From Angustibacter sp049994355 (lineage in GTDB: Bacteria > Actinomycetota > Actinomycetes > Actinomycetales > Angustibacteraceae), in NCBI RefSeq assembly GCF_049994355.1, contig NZ_CP188257.1:1364001-1428000 (forward strand): a stretch of DNA of 64,000 nt, in the 5' to 3' direction. Position 1 is the first letter of the stretch; every line of letters begins with the position of its first letter. The notes below the pieces were generated by a model. That model was not told where the DNA came from and did not search any database. It saw only the letters and a list, made by a program, of their open reading frames with translations. A program made the translations under genes and the position numbers. Shown piece after piece: positions 34,128-42,599 of this stretch.

Positions 34128-35308
34128 CGCCCCTCGCCACGGAACCGCAGCGGCGTCTCGTCGTACTCCTCCAGGGCGTGCGCGACCCAGCCGACCGACC
34201 GGGCGACGCAGAAGACGACCTCGCCGCCGTCGCGCGTCATCCCGGTCGACTCGCCCAGGGCGGCCAGCGCCAGGTCGACGTTGGGGTGCAGGTCGCTGGC
34301 CTCGACCAACCCGCGCACGACGTCCATCACCTCGTCCGCGACGGGCTCGTCGGCGAGGCGGTCCAGCAGGGCCCGGCCGCGCGGGTCGCCGTCGGGGTAG
34401 AGGGGATGGCCGAAGCCGGGCAGCGGCCGGCCGGTGCGCAGGTGGTCCGCCACGACGAGTCGCGGGTCGCGCTCGTGGGCGCCGCGCAGCAGCTCGCGGG
34501 CCAGCGTGCTGGCCCCACCGTGCAAGGGTCCCTCCATCGCGGCCAGCCCGGTGGCCACCACCGCGTAGGGGTGCGCCCGAACGGACGCCGCGGTGCGGGC
34601 GGCGACGGTCGACACGGCCAGGTCGTGGTCCATCAGCAGGACGAGCGCCGCGTCCAGGCAGCCGAGCAGCCGGTCCGTCGGCGGCTGCGGAGACAGCCTT
34701 GCCCACAGCCGTCTGGTCAGCGGTGCGCCGTCGTCCGGCTGCACGCCCACCACCGGCAGCGCCTCGACCATGGTGGCCAGCAGCCCTTGCGCCGCAGGCA
34801 GTACCGCTCGCTCGCGCACGTCGTAGCGCAGCGGGTCGACCGACCCGGCAGCCGCGACGGCGACGCGTAGCCGACCGACCAGGTCGGCTGAGGGCGGCAG
34901 CGCGTCGACCGCAGCCCGAGCCGCGGCCAGCGGCTCGGGCGCGGGGGTGAAGGCCGCCGGCTCGAGGTCGCCGGTCCACAGCCACTGGGCCGCAGGCTCG
35001 AACCCCACGGCCGCGGCCAGCTGCACGGCGTCCACCCCGCGCAGGTACAGCCGACCGCCGTCGATCAGCGTGATGTCGGTGTCGACCACCGGGCCGCGCC
35101 AGGTCCGCTGCGGGGCGGCGCGCCGACGCCCGCCGCTGCCGGCCAGCGCCTCGACCTCGGCGCGATCGAAGGTGCTGCCCCGGCCGCCGGCCGCTCGGGT
35201 GCTGCTGAGCAGACCGCGGCTGACGTACGCATAGACCGTCTCGAGCCGGACGCCGAGCAGGTCAGCGACCTCCTGGGTGCTCAGACGGGTCCCTCTCAGG
35301 TTCGTCAT
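34076..35308 (-). CDS. Citrate synthase with N-terminal HTH/excisionase-like domain
   Basis: 410 residues. Residues 8-60 form a MerR/excisionase-type HTH (LSTQEVADLLGVRLETVYAYVSRGLL). The rest is a citrate synthase-like fold with LHGGAS and GFGHPLYPDGDPRG, both catalytic His motifs. HPNVDLALAAL provides the catalytic Asp. A MerR-type HTH on a citrate synthase suggests a regulator as well as, or instead of, an enzyme. It is divergent from the second citrate synthase gene and the palindrome TCAACGTTGA lies between them. Confidence 0.88.
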   Translation of the reverse strand: MTNLRGTRLSTQEVADLLGVRLETVYAYVSRGLLSSTRAAGGRGSTFDRAEVEALAGSGGRRRAAPQRTWRGPVVDTDITLIDGGRLYLRGVDAVQLAAAVGFEPAAQWLWTGDLEPAAFTPAPEPLAAARAAVDALPPSADLVGRLRVAVAAAGSVDPLRYDVRERAVLPAAQGLLATMVEALPVVGVQPDDGAPLTRRLWARLSPQPPTDRLLGCLDAALVLLMDHDLAVSTVAARTAASVRAHPYAVVATGLAAMEGPLHGGASTLARELLRGAHERDPRLVVADHLRTGRPLPGFGHPLYPDGDPRGRALLDRLADEPVADEVMDVVRGLVEASDLHPNVDLALAALGESTGMTRDGGEVVFCVARSVGWVAHALEEYDETPLRFRGEGRYRGPRPPQPVPTPTGD

Positions 35309-35340
35309 ATATTGACTGTATCAACGTTGACAACTATGGA
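35309..35340. promoter_or_regulatory. Candidate operator between the divergent citrate synthase genes
   Basis: The perfect palindrome TCAACGTTGA (35321-35330) lies between two TTGAC copies (35312-35316 and 35327-35331). The N-terminal HTH of the minus-strand citrate synthase is a natural candidate to bind here. The promoter elements themselves are not clear. Confidence 0.5.
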
Positions 35341-35362
35341 CCGCCGAACGCACTCTGCTGAC

Positions 35363-36541
35363 ATGAACGCGACCCGTGAGCTGGCCCAGGACGACGTGAT
35401 CGAGGTACCCCGGGGACTGAAGGGGGTGGTGGTCACCGAGACCGAGCTGGGCGACGTCCGGGGGCAGCAGGGCTTCTACCACTACCGCCAGTACTCCGCG
35501 GTCGAGCTGGCCGAGTCCCGCGGCCTGGAGGACGTCTGGTTCCTGGGGCTGCACGGCCGGCTGCCCGACGCCACCGAGCGCGCCCAGTTCGCCGCGCAGG
35601 TGGCGGCCGCCCGGCACCTGCCCGCCGAGCTGGTCGCGGCGCTGCCGGTGATCGCCGCCGCCGGCGGGCCGCCGCTGGACGGCCTGCGCACCGCGCTGTC
35701 CCTGCTGGGCAGCGCGCTGGGGCTGCAGCCGGTCTACGACCTCGACGACGCCACCCGCCGCGGGGACGTGCTGGCGCTCGCCGCCGCCGTGCCCACGGTG
35801 CTGGCCGCGCTGCACCGGCTGCGTAGCGGCCTCCAGCCGCTCGAACCACGTGACGACCTCGGGCACGCGGCCGCCTACCTGACCATGCTGACCGGTCAGC
35901 AGCCGTCGCGGGCGCAGGCGCGGGCGGTCGAGCAGTACCTGGTGCTGACCGTCGACCACGGCTTCAACGCCTCCACGTTCACCGCGCGGGTGATCGCCTC
36001 CACCGGGGCGGACGCCGCCGCCTGCCTGGTCGGCGCGATCGGCGCGCTGTCCGGGCCGCTGCACGGTGGTGCGCCCAGCCGCGCCCTGGACACCCTGGAC
36101 GACATCGGGACGCCGGACCGGATCGACCCTTGGGTGCGGGCGCGGGTGCTGTCCGGCGACCGGATCATGGGCTTCGGTCACGCCGTCTACCGCACCGAGG
36201 ACCCGCGGTCCCGGCTGCTGCGCTCGGTGGCCGAGCAGCTCAGCGCGGGTAACCAGGAGGCGAGCGCCCTGGTCGAGCTCGCCGAGCAGACCGAGCGCCG
36301 GGTCGTGGAGATCCTGGCCGAGCTGAAGCCGGGCCGCGAGCTGCACACCAACGTGGAGTTCTACGCGGGCGTGGTGATGTACCTGTGCGGCCTGCCGCGG
36401 GAGATGTTCACCCCGACGTTCGCGGTGGCCCGGGTGATCGGCTGGGCGGCGAACGTGCTCGAGCAGGCCCGAGACAGCAAGATCATCCGGCCCTCAGCCC
36501 GCTACGTCGGGCCGCCGGCTCCGCAGCCCGTGCCGCGCTGA
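35363..36541 (+). CDS. Citrate synthase/2-methylcitrate synthase paralogue
   Basis: 392 residues from ATG 35363; TTG 35312 and ATG 35336 are possible longer starts. Catalytic-site motifs are LHGGAPSRA and GFGHAVYRTEDPRS. The block that normally carries the catalytic Asp (NVDFY) reads NVEFYAGVVMYLCGLP, so the general base appears to be Glu. Whether it uses acetyl-CoA or propionyl-CoA is not clear. It lies divergent from an HTH-fused paralogue. Confidence 0.87.
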   Translation: MNATRELAQDDVIEVPRGLKGVVVTETELGDVRGQQGFYHYRQYSAVELAESRGLEDVWFLGLHGRLPDATERAQFAAQVAAARHLPAELVAALPVIAAAGGPPLDGLRTALSLLGSALGLQPVYDLDDATRRGDVLALAAAVPTVLAALHRLRSGLQPLEPRDDLGHAAAYLTMLTGQQPSRAQARAVEQYLVLTVDHGFNASTFTARVIASTGADAAACLVGAIGALSGPLHGGAPSRALDTLDDIGTPDRIDPWVRARVLSGDRIMGFGHAVYRTEDPRSRLLRSVAEQLSAGNQEASALVELAEQTERRVVEILAELKPGRELHTNVEFYAGVVMYLCGLPREMFTPTFAVARVIGWAANVLEQARDSKIIRPSARYVGPPAPQPVPR

Positions 36542-36597
36542 GCCGAGAAACCCCGCCCGAAAGCAATCCTTGCGGGCCTGCGCTCCGTAGACAGAAC

Positions 36598-36629
36598 GGG
36601 GCCTCGTCGTCCTCCCGCGACGGGGCCCC
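36598..36629. terminator. Bidirectional hairpin between citrate synthase and the TetR gene
   Basis: GGGGCC-T-CGTCG pairs with CGACG-G-GGCCCC, a stem of about 12 bp counting one T·G pair, with an 8-nt loop. It lies between two convergent genes, and the TetR stop is three bases beyond it. Confidence 0.7.
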
Positions 36630-36631
36630 AG

Positions 36632-37291
36632 CTACCGGTCGACCTCATCCGGGCGGAGTGAGGGTTGGGGTAGCAGTGCGGCCACCATGCTCTCGGTGAC
36701 GAACTGGCCGTAGCGACGAAGTGACCAGCCGCGACGCACGACCAGCAGGTCATAGAGGTCTGGCGAGCTGTAGGTCCACATGATCTCGGCAGCCAGAGCC
36801 TGCGTGACGCCGGGCTTGAGGCGACCGTCCAGGACGCGCGCATTGCGTCGCATGCGCCTCAGTCGCTGGCTGTCGGTCTGGGCCAGCAGCCGTCTCATGT
36901 CGAGGTCGGTGGCAGCGGCGGAACGGATCAGCAACAGAATCGGCGCGACCTGCGGCGCCACCTCAGTGGTGAGCTGCCCCCAGTTGCGGATGATCTCGAG
37001 GGGGTCGCTGACCGTGGCCTGCATCCGGTCAGACCGCTCTGGCGCCGGGACCTGACCTCGCCCGGCCAGGCCGCGCTCCCAGATGGCCGCCACCAGGCCG
37101 GACTTGCTCCCGAAGCTCTTGTACACCATCTCGACTGAGACCCCGACGTCAGCGGCAACCGACGCGATCGTCGTGGCCGCGTACCCATCGGCCAGGAACC
37201 GTCGCCTGCCCGCCTCGATCAGGGCGTCGTAGTTGCGCTGCGCCTGTTCGAGCCGGCGACTGGAGTCGTAGTTCCGCTTGAGGTTCGCCAT
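36632..37291 (-). CDS. TetR-family transcriptional regulator
   Basis: 219 residues. The N-terminal HTH is FLADGYAATTIASVAADVGVSVEMVYKSFGSKSGLVAAI. The C-terminal part binds an unknown ligand. ATG 37291 is chosen over 37321 because GAGGAG lies just before it. It is divergent from the SnoaL-like gene, so that small operon is the likely target. Confidence 0.9.
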   Translation of the reverse strand: MANLKRNYDSSRRLEQAQRNYDALIEAGRRRFLADGYAATTIASVAADVGVSVEMVYKSFGSKSGLVAAIWERGLAGRGQVPAPERSDRMQATVSDPLEIIRNWGQLTTEVAPQVAPILLLIRSAAATDLDMRRLLAQTDSQRLRRMRRNARVLDGRLKPGVTQALAAEIMWTYSSPDLYDLLVVRRGWSLRRYGQFVTESMVAALLPQPSLRPDEVDR

Positions 37292-37365
37292 CCACTCCTC
37301 GCTCCGCTGAATTGGATACATGCTACTGTAACGAACCTACGGGGAACCATCTTGAGGAGGGCCCG

Positions 37366-37797
37366 ATGACATCCACTGCGAAAGAGGTGGTGCAGCGCCT
37401 GGCGCAGGCCACGAACGACCATGACCTCGACGCGATCGTGGCCTGCTTCGCGACCGACTACGTCAACGAGACGCCCGTGCATCCCGCGCGCGGGTTCGTG
37501 GGCAGTGCGCAGGTGCGCAGCAACTGGTCGCAGATCCTCAGCGGCGTGCCCGACATTCGCGCTCGCGTGCTGGCGATCCACGCCGAGGACGACACGGTCT
37601 GGTCTGAGTGGGAGATGTCCGGGACCCGACGCGACGGCGCAGCCCACCTGATGCGCGGTGTGAACATCTTCATCGTGAGGGACTCACTGATCCGGGCGGC
37701 CCGGTTCTACCTCGAACCAGTCGATCTCGAGCCTGGACTGGTCGAGGAGTTCGTGCGGTCCACCGTTGGCCAGGGCTCCGGGCCGGACCCGACATGA
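37366..37797 (+). CDS. SnoaL-like/NTF2-fold protein
   Basis: 143 residues. The cone-shaped NTF2/SnoaL fold is indicated by the start (VVQRLAQATNDHDLDAIVACFATDYV), GFVGSAQVRSNW and GVNIFIVRDSLIRAARFYLEPV. Such proteins are isomerases, hydrolases or ligand binders; no substrate is evident. GAGGAGG at 37354 supports ATG 37366. It overlaps the next gene by four bases (ATGA), and the divergent TetR gene lies 74 bases away. Confidence 0.8.
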   Translation: MTSTAKEVVQRLAQATNDHDLDAIVACFATDYVNETPVHPARGFVGSAQVRSNWSQILSGVPDIRARVLAIHAEDDTVWSEWEMSGTRRDGAAHLMRGVNIFIVRDSLIRAARFYLEPVDLEPGLVEEFVRSTVGQGSGPDPT

Positions 37798-38678
37798 TCC
37801 TGGTGGCGGGCGGCACGGGCGTGCTCGGTCGCAGGGTCGTGAAGCGCCTCACCGATCGAGGCGACGCTGTCCGGGTTCTGACCCGTGACCCGAGGCGGGC
37901 TGCAAATCTCCCGGACGCGGTCCAGGTAGTCGTCGGGGACCTTCGATCCGATCCGATCGACCAGTTCGTCGACGGCGCCAGCACGGTCATCTCGGCTGTG
38001 CACGGGTTCGCCGGGCCCACGCGCACCACGCCCGAGGCGGTCGACCGTGACGCGAACGCCCGTCTGGCCGCCGCCGCGAAGCTGGCAGGAGTGGGTCATT
38101 TCGTGCTCGTCTCGGTGGTAGGCGCTGCACCGGACCACCCGATGTCACTTCATCGGATGAAGTACGCAGCCGAGCAGGGTCTGCACCAATGCGGAATCAG
38201 CTCCTCGATCGTGCGTGCGACCAGCTTCCTGGAGACTTGGATGCAGGTCATCGGCGCCAAGCTTGCCGACGGCGGACCGGCGCTGGTGCTCGGACCCGGC
38301 CAGAACCCGATCAACTTCCTCTGCGCCGATGACCTCGCGGCCTTCGTCTGCCTCGCGGCAGACCGCGACCCGCGCATCGCCGAGGGGATCTCAGTGGGGG
38401 GACCACAGAACCTGAGCTTCACCCAAGTCGCTGAGCACCTGCTCGCAGGCACCAAGGGCAGTCCAGGGATCAGGCACGTTCCCCTGCAAGCCCTGCGCGC
38501 CATGTCCGTCCTGGCCAAACCGATCCATCCGGCCTTCGCCAGGCAGGCGCAGGCGGCAGTCGTGATGAACACCATCGACATGACGTTCGACGCAGCTCCC
38601 CTGCGAGCCCGCTTCCCGGAGATCGAGGCCACCACGCTGGCCACGCTCACCGAACGCGCAGGCTCCCAGGCACGCTGA
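37794..38678 (+). CDS. NmrA-like/atypical SDR NAD(P)-binding oxidoreductase
   Basis: 294 residues with the Rossmann motif ILVAGGTGVLGRRVV at the N-terminus and VVVGDLRSD..FVDGASTVISAV, typical of NmrA-like atypical short-chain dehydrogenases. An obvious catalytic YxxxK is not conserved (MKYAAEQGL). It is coupled to the SnoaL-like gene, so the pair may act on a shared small substrate. The longer frame from 37608 only reads through the SnoaL gene. Confidence 0.85.
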   Translation: MILVAGGTGVLGRRVVKRLTDRGDAVRVLTRDPRRAANLPDAVQVVVGDLRSDPIDQFVDGASTVISAVHGFAGPTRTTPEAVDRDANARLAAAAKLAGVGHFVLVSVVGAAPDHPMSLHRMKYAAEQGLHQCGISSSIVRATSFLETWMQVIGAKLADGGPALVLGPGQNPINFLCADDLAAFVCLAADRDPRIAEGISVGGPQNLSFTQVAEHLLAGTKGSPGIRHVPLQALRAMSVLAKPIHPAFARQAQAAVVMNTIDMTFDAAPLRARFPEIEATTLATLTERAGSQAR

Positions 38679-38710
38679 CCCCCCTCGCCCAGCCGGGCAA
38701 GGAGGTCAGC
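38674..38710. terminator. Bidirectional hairpin covering two stop codons
   Basis: GCTGACC (38674-38680) pairs with GGTCAGC (38704-38710), and inside it CCTCGCCC and GGGCAAGG give more pairing around AGCC. The stop of the NmrA-like gene lies in the left arm and the stop of the convergent IclR gene in the right arm. Confidence 0.7.
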
Positions 38711-39494
38711 GGGCTACCCGCCACAAGTCGTCCTCGAGGGCACGGGCGGTCTCCTGCAGCGGGCCGAGCAGCTCGCGGCGGATGTCGTCAGAGCTGCCCC
38801 GGCTGATGTGCGCGGACAGGTTCATCGCCGCGACGACCGCGCCGTTGGCGTCGTGCACCGGGACCGCCAGCGAGCGCAGCCCCTCCTCCAGCTCTTGGTC
38901 GACCAGCGCGTAGCCCTGCGAGCGGACCCGGCCCAGCACCGCGCGCAGCCGTGGCACCTCGGTGACGGTCCGCGGCGTCAGTGCGACCAGGGTGGTGCCG
39001 GCCAGGTAAGCGTCCAGCCAGGCGTCGGGCTGGGCGGCCAGCAACACCCGCCCCATGGACGTCGCGTACGCCGGGAAGCGGGTTCCGACGGCGATCGCCA
39101 CCGTCATGATCCGTTTGGTGGGCAGCCGGGCGACGTACACCACATCGTCCCCGTCGAGCACCGAGACGGAGCAGGACTCGTGCACCTTGGAGACCAGCAC
39201 CTCCATGTGCGGCATCGCGATCTCCGGCAGGGACTGGCTGGACAGGAACGCGTAGCCGAGCTCGAGCACCCTGGGGCGCAACGAGAACAGCCTCCCGTCG
39301 GTGCGCATGTAGCCGAGGTCGACCAGGGTCAGCAGGAACCGTCGCGCGGCTGCCCGGGTCAGGTCGGTGGCCCGGGCGACCTCGCTGAGCGTCAGCGCCG
39401 GGTGGTCCGCGTCGAAGGCGCGGATCACCGCGAGCCCGCGCTCGAGGGACTGGACGAAGTCGGGGGAGCGAGTCGGCCCGGGGTCGGTGGTCAT
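38706..39494 (-). CDS. pcaR: IclR-family regulator, probable PcaR
   Basis: 262 residues. HTH: ALTLSEVARATDLTRAAARRFLLTLVDLGYM; IclR ligand domain with FPAYATSMGRVLLAA and MNLSAHIS. PcaR/PobR-type IclR proteins activate or repress protocatechuate operons on sensing aromatic intermediates. It is the last gene of the pca operon and shares one base with the pcaC stop (TGATG). The GTTC-N7-GAAC sites upstream of pcaI are plausible targets. Confidence 0.87.
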   Translation of the reverse strand: MTTDPGPTRSPDFVQSLERGLAVIRAFDADHPALTLSEVARATDLTRAAARRFLLTLVDLGYMRTDGRLFSLRPRVLELGYAFLSSQSLPEIAMPHMEVLVSKVHESCSVSVLDGDDVVYVARLPTKRIMTVAIAVGTRFPAYATSMGRVLLAAQPDAWLDAYLAGTTLVALTPRTVTEVPRLRAVLGRVRSQGYALVDQELEEGLRSLAVPVHDANGAVVAAMNLSAHISRGSSDDIRRELLGPLQETARALEDDLWRVAR

Positions 39495-39889
39495 CAGCCG
39501 TCCTCGGGCTCGGACGGGGCGTCGGCGAGCGCCGCGTCGGCCACCCGGAAGGCGCGGTTCGCCGTCGGCACCCCGGCGTAGACGCCCACCTGCAGCAGGA
39601 TCTCGGAGATCTCCTCGCGGGTCAGCCCGTTGCGCAGCCCGGCACGGCAGTGCATGGCGAGCTCCTCCTCGTGCTGCAGGCTGGCCAGCATCGCGATCGT
39701 GATGGCGCTGCGGGTGCGCCGGTCCAGCCCCGGCCGCGACCAGATGTCGCCCCAGGCATAGCGGGTGATCAGGTCCTGGAACGGCTCGGCGAACGGGCTG
39801 GTGGCGGAGGTGGCCCGGTCCACGTGGGCGTCGCCGAGCACCTCGCGGCGCACGGCCGTGCCCTCTCGGCGGCGGTCGTCGTCGTCCAC
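39494..39889 (-). CDS. pcaC: 4-Carboxymuconolactone decarboxylase
   Basis: 131 residues, the usual size. The PcaC fold is shown by PFQDLITRYAWGDIWSRPGLDRRTRSAITIAMLASL and HCRAGLRNGLTREEISEILLQVGVYAGVPTANRAF. It makes 3-oxoadipate enol-lactone. Gap to pcaD is ten bases. Confidence 0.92.
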   Translation of the reverse strand: MDDDDRRREGTAVRREVLGDAHVDRATSATSPFAEPFQDLITRYAWGDIWSRPGLDRRTRSAITIAMLASLQHEEELAMHCRAGLRNGLTREEISEILLQVGVYAGVPTANRAFRVADAALADAPSEPEDG

Positions 39890-39899
39890 GGTGGCTCCT

Positions 39900-40679
39900 T
39901 CAGTCGGCCGTTAGGTGGTCCAGCAGCAGTGCGCTGACGGCGTCCGGCTGCTGCAGGTTGGCCAGGTGCGCGGCGTCGTCCAGGACCTCCAGGCGGGCCC
40001 CCGGGACGGCGCTCACGATGACCCGTGAGTGCTCCGGTGGGATGGCCGGGTCCTGCTGGGCGGCGATGACCAGGGTGGGGCAGGCGATCTGTGGCAGGTC
40101 GGCGAGCAGATCCATGGCGGCGATGGCCTCGCAGCACGCGGCGTAGCCGGTCGGTGGGACGGCGAGCAGTCCGTCGCGGTGGGCGGTGACCAGGTCGGGG
40201 TGCTCGGCCGCGAAGCCGGGGGTGAACCAGCGCCCCACGACGGCGTCCGCGACGGCGGCCATCCCGCCGTCCAAGACGGCGCTCGCGCGCTCGTGCCAGG
40301 GCTGGGCGGGGCGGAGCCGGGCTGAGGTGCACAGCAGCGCGAGTCGCTCGACCCGTTGCGGCGCATGGGCTGCCAGCCACATGCCGACCATCCCGCCGAG
40401 CGAGAGCCCCGCGTAGCGCACCCGTTCGATGCTCAGCCGGTCCAGCAGCGCCAGCACGTCTGCACCGAGGTCGTCGATCCGGTAGGGACCCGGCGGCACC
40501 TCGGACTCGCCGTGCCCGCGGTGGTCGTAGCGAACCACCCGACAGCGTTGGCTCAGGGCGGCGACCTGTGGCTGCCACATGGTCCCGGTGGTGCCGAGCG
40601 AGCTGCCCAGCAGCAGCACCGGGGGGTCCGGCGAGCCGTCGGCCGGGCCGTCGACACGGGCGTGCAGGCGAGCGGTCAT
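39900..40679 (-). CDS. pcaD: 3-Oxoadipate enol-lactonase
   Basis: 259-residue alpha/beta hydrolase. The nucleophile elbow is YAGLSLGGMVGMW, the HGHGES-like loop is YDHRGHGESEVPPG, and the acidic and His residues lie in the last third. ATG 40679 is chosen because it overlaps the pcaB stop (ATGA) and gives the usual length; the long open frame to 41057 only reads through pcaB. It hydrolyses the lactone to 3-oxoadipate. Confidence 0.92.
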   Translation of the reverse strand: MTARLHARVDGPADGSPDPPVLLLGSSLGTTGTMWQPQVAALSQRCRVVRYDHRGHGESEVPPGPYRIDDLGADVLALLDRLSIERVRYAGLSLGGMVGMWLAAHAPQRVERLALLCTSARLRPAQPWHERASAVLDGGMAAVADAVVGRWFTPGFAAEHPDLVTAHRDGLLAVPPTGYAACCEAIAAMDLLADLPQIACPTLVIAAQQDPAIPPEHSRVIVSAVPGARLEVLDDAAHLANLQQPDAVSALLLDHLTAD

Positions 40680-42031
40680 CGAGCGGCCAGCTCGTCGTGG
40701 CGGGCCAACGCCGCGTCGATCAGTGCGGGCGCCGAGCCCAGCCAGCCGCGTGGGTCCAGCGCAGCCTCGATGCCGTTCTCGCCCAACGCGTCCAGCACGG
40801 TCTGGTCCTTGCGCAGAGCGGCCGCGAAGTCGCCGGCGCCGATGTCGGCCACCAGCTGAGCGACCTTGGCGTGCGCGTCGCCGCGACCGAGCGCCGGGGT
40901 CAGCCGGGCCGCGACGGCCTCGGCCATCAGCACCCCGCCGCCGTCGTCCAGGTGGGCAGCCATGCGGTCGCCGAAGACCTCCAGGCCCTCCAGCAGGTCG
41001 GCGGTGCGCCGGCAGGTCCCGACCGCGAGCCGCACCAGGTCCAGCAACGGCTCCCACTCCGCGTGCCAGGCCCCGGTGGCCCGCTGCTGCTCGTGCACGG
41101 CAGAGCCGAACAGCGAGCCGACCAGCGCGGGGGAGCGTCGGGCGGCGGCGACGACCAGCACGCTGGCGACGGGGTTCTGCTTGTGCGGCATGGCGGACGA
41201 GCCGCCGCCGCTTGCCTCGGCCACCTCGCCGACCTCGGTCTGCGCCAGCAGCAGGACGTCGGTCGCCACCTTCCCGCAGGCGGCCACCAGAGCGCCGAGG
41301 CCGGCGGCGATGTCCAGCACCGGCTGGCGGTCGGTGTGCCAGGGCGGGCCGGCGCTCAGCCCGAGCCGCTGCGCGAACCGGGCGGCCACCGCCTCACCGT
41401 CCGTGCCGTAGAACGCCCGGGTGCCGACGGCGCCGCCGAGCTGGGCCGGCAGCCGGTCGGCGACCAGCAGCCAGCGAGCCAGCGCGGTGTCCAGCTGCCC
41501 GAGCCAGCCGGCCGCAGTCAGCCCGAAGACGGTGGGGGAAGCCTGCTGGCCGAGGGTCCGACCCACGCAGACGGTGTCGCGGTGAGCGTCCGCCAGCCGG
41601 GCGGTGGCCACGCCGGCGGCCCGAGCGGCGCCGACCAGCGGCCGCGACGCACGGGCGACCAGCAGCACCAGCGCGGTGTCCAGCACGTCCTGGCTCGTCG
41701 CCCCGGGGTGGACCCAGGCGCGAGCGGCCGGTTCGACGGCGGCCTCCAGCGCGCGCATCAGTGGCACGACAGGGTTTCCGGCCCGCAGTGTGCCTGCAGC
41801 GAGGTCGCCCAGGTCCAGCCGGCTGGGGTCCGCGCACGCGGCGGCCACCGCGGCCGCGGCAGAGGTCGGTGCCAGCCCGCAGTCGGCGACCGCCCCGGTC
41901 AGCGCGGCCTCGACGTCCAGCATCGCCCGCAGCAGCGCGCGGTCGTCCACCAGCGCGTCGACGTCCGGGCCGGCGGTCAGCCCGCTGAGCAGCGGCGCGC
42001 CAGCCTCAGAGGTCGAAGTAGACGGTCTCAT
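40676..42031 (-). CDS. pcaB: 3-Carboxy-cis,cis-muconate cycloisomerase
   Basis: 451 residues of the fumarase/aspartase superfamily. The signature GGGSSAMPHKQNPVASV carries the catalytic Ser loop, and WVHPGATSQDVLDTALVLL is the second conserved region. It closes the ring opened by protocatechuate 3,4-dioxygenase. It overlaps pcaG by 26 bases and pcaD by four. Confidence 0.94.
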   Translation of the reverse strand: MRPSTSTSEAGAPLLSGLTAGPDVDALVDDRALLRAMLDVEAALTGAVADCGLAPTSAAAAVAAACADPSRLDLGDLAAGTLRAGNPVVPLMRALEAAVEPAARAWVHPGATSQDVLDTALVLLVARASRPLVGAARAAGVATARLADAHRDTVCVGRTLGQQASPTVFGLTAAGWLGQLDTALARWLLVADRLPAQLGGAVGTRAFYGTDGEAVAARFAQRLGLSAGPPWHTDRQPVLDIAAGLGALVAACGKVATDVLLLAQTEVGEVAEASGGGSSAMPHKQNPVASVLVVAAARRSPALVGSLFGSAVHEQQRATGAWHAEWEPLLDLVRLAVGTCRRTADLLEGLEVFGDRMAAHLDDGGGVLMAEAVAARLTPALGRGDAHAKVAQLVADIGAGDFAAALRKDQTVLDALGENGIEAALDPRGWLGSAPALIDAALARHDELAAR

Positions 42032-42599
42032 GGTCCCCCCGAAGGTGGATGTCGAACACGAGCCCGTCCGGGCCCGCTGACGCCACGAGCGTAGGGCGCC
42101 GGTCGGCTGCGACGGCGCGCAGCAGGTGGTCGGCGTCGTTCGCGGCCTGCTCGTCCGGCAGGTAGATCCGGGTGACGACGCGGTCCAGCAGTCCGCGGGC
42201 GAACACCGACACGTCCAGGTGCGGTGCCTGGGTGCCGCCGCGGTCGTCCGGTAGCCGGCCGGGGCGAACGGTCAGCACCGCCCACCGGCCGTCGGCATCG
42301 GTGGCGGACCGGGCGAAGCCGCGAAATCCTTGCGGCACAGCAGATTCGTCCCGTCGTGGCACTGCGTCCGGATGGTCGAACCGACCAGCCGGGTCGCACT
42401 GCCAGGTCTCCACCAGAGCGTCCGGCACCGGTTCGCCGGCGCCGTCCAGCACGTGCCCCCGCACCCAGAACGCGTCGAGGGTGCCCGCCGGGACGGCGTA
42501 CGCGCCGTCCGGCCAGATCAGGCCGAGGGACAGGTACGGCCCGACGGTCTGCGACGGGGTGGTGCCGAGCACGTCGGTGCCCACAGGCTCACTCGTCAT
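42006..42599 (-). CDS. pcaG: Protocatechuate 3,4-dioxygenase alpha subunit
   Basis: 197 residues. TPSQTVGPYLSLGLIWPDG at the start, GEPVPDALVETWQCDPAGRFDHPD and APHLDVSVFARGLLDRVVTRIYLPD are the alpha-subunit landmarks. This subunit does not supply the iron ligands. It overlaps pcaH by 11 bases. Confidence 0.94.
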   Translation of the reverse strand: MTSEPVGTDVLGTTPSQTVGPYLSLGLIWPDGAYAVPAGTLDAFWVRGHVLDGAGEPVPDALVETWQCDPAGRFDHPDAVPRRDESAVPQGFRGFARSATDADGRWAVLTVRPGRLPDDRGGTQAPHLDVSVFARGLLDRVVTRIYLPDEQAANDADHLLRAVAADRRPTLVASAGPDGLVFDIHLRGDHETVYFDL

